Source: an uncultured candidatus Porisulfidus sp.
Lineage (GTDB): Bacteria > Pseudomonadota > Gammaproteobacteria > Poriferisulfidales > Poriferisulfidaceae
Direction of reading: 5' to 3'
Length of the DNA stretch: 64,000 bases
Assembly: GCA_958431155.1 (NCBI GenBank)
Contig: OY288106.1
Span: 1,509,888 to 1,573,887 of the forward strand
Shown here: piece by piece, positions 63,757 to 64,000 of the stretch
Position numbering within the stretch: the first letter of the stretch is position 1
Layout: each line of letters starts with the position of its first letter
The notes under the pieces: generated by a model
Seen by the model: only the letters and a program-made list of their open reading frames with translations
Databases searched by the model: none
Told to the model about the DNA's origin: nothing
Position numbers and translations under genes: made by a program

Positions 63757-64000
63757 TCAGGCCGACCGCAGCGAGTAGCGGCACAGCCGGCGCGCAAACT
63801 GCTGAAGGCCGGCGATGCCGGTCTGTTCGGCTTCCACGCACCATTCGTCCAGCCGGGTGCGCATGATCCGGTAGCCCTCGTTCCGGGCGCGGATGATCTC
63901 CTGCAACCGCTGCTGGTAACGGATCACCTCGCGCAGCCGTGGGTATTGCGACAGAAGCTGCTGGAGTTGATCGTGATCAAACGGGGTCAGGCGATGTTCC
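63757..64000 (-). CDS. C-terminal fragment, probable fatty acid desaturase (start outside window)
   Basis: The minus-strand frame is open from the right edge to TGA 63757-63759, giving 80 residues. It is charged and helical (YPRLREVIRYQQRLQEI, then RTRLDEWCVEAEQTGIAGLQ and FARRLCRYSL). The pattern WCxEAExxGIxxLxxFAxxLxxY resembles, from memory, the soluble C-terminus of bacterial DesA-type acyl-CoA desaturases. The catalytic His boxes would be beyond the window, so this is a tentative call. The stop lies 21 bases before the lipoprotein ATG, so both may share a transcript. Confidence 0.45.
   Translation of the reverse strand, partial: EHRLTPFDHDQLQQLLSQYPRLREVIRYQQRLQEIIRARNEGYRIMRTRLDEWCVEAEQTGIAGLQQFARRLCRYSLRSA

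Overview
The window reads as a chromosomal segment of a GC-rich, Gram-negative gammaproteobacterium. It carries LPS/Kdo genes (waaA, a Kdo kinase, a GT9 heptosyltransferase-like gene), tolC, three large TonB-dependent receptors, Fur, DsbB, HtpG, PriA and the rpmB-rpmG pair. A DsrS-like fragment at the left edge and a small c-type haem protein (DUF3365) suggest a lineage of sulfur oxidisers, but this is inference: no dsrAB, sox or photosynthesis gene is present. Genes are dense and switch strand often. Many neighbours overlap by a few bases, and GTG or TTG starts are common. I see no tRNA, rRNA, CRISPR array, insertion sequence or phage.

Layout: 1-10 kb holds a DsrS-like fragment, a hydrolase, sixA, an asnO-type amidotransferase, queG, a GH13_18 phosphorylase, a TonB receptor and fur. 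10-23.8 kb is housekeeping: argS with a SPOR protein, topA, tsaC-hemF, dsbB with a DUF4399 gene, hemB-aroE, pyrE, xth, an AmpG-like transporter and phoU. 23.8-29.8 kb has a second TonB receptor, argD-argF and a PuuD-like membrane protein. 29.9-34.6 kb is a tight run, hyuB-nnrDE-tsaE-amidase. 34.6-39.2 kb has a RibD-C-like reductase divergent from argA, followed by a GCS2-family amide ligase and an AstE-like metallohydrolase. 39.2-44 kb is an accessory patch with hipBA and a third TonB receptor. 44-52.4 kb has fxsA, hemH, an HNH nuclease gene, priA, nadA, htpG and the haem protein. 52.5-62.8 kb is an envelope cluster (GT9, Kdo kinase, TRAP binding protein, waaA, tolC, rhodanese, pcm) ending in thiC. 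rpmB-rpmG, a Cys-rich lipoprotein and a desaturase-like C-terminus close the window.

The most informative accessory event is at 53.5-55.4 kb. A higBA-type toxin-antitoxin module (the antitoxin carries a C-terminal HEAAH metallopeptidase domain) lies between two copies of a 138-bp direct repeat. The repeat is the old GT9/Kdo-kinase divergent junction. Each copy keeps one intact gene start and one dead start, so the ancestral arrangement can be reconstructed and the decay of the dead copy read base by base. Other leads are a DnaA-box-like cluster beside a very AT-rich tract ahead of priA, a PriA that appears to have lost one complete zinc site, two divergent gene pairs whose start codons share the same CATG, a possibly leaderless thiC without a recognisable TPP riboswitch, and a HipB-type operator. 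I did not find a clearly new multi-gene defence or metabolic system; the argA/GCS2/AstE-like run is the best metabolic candidate.
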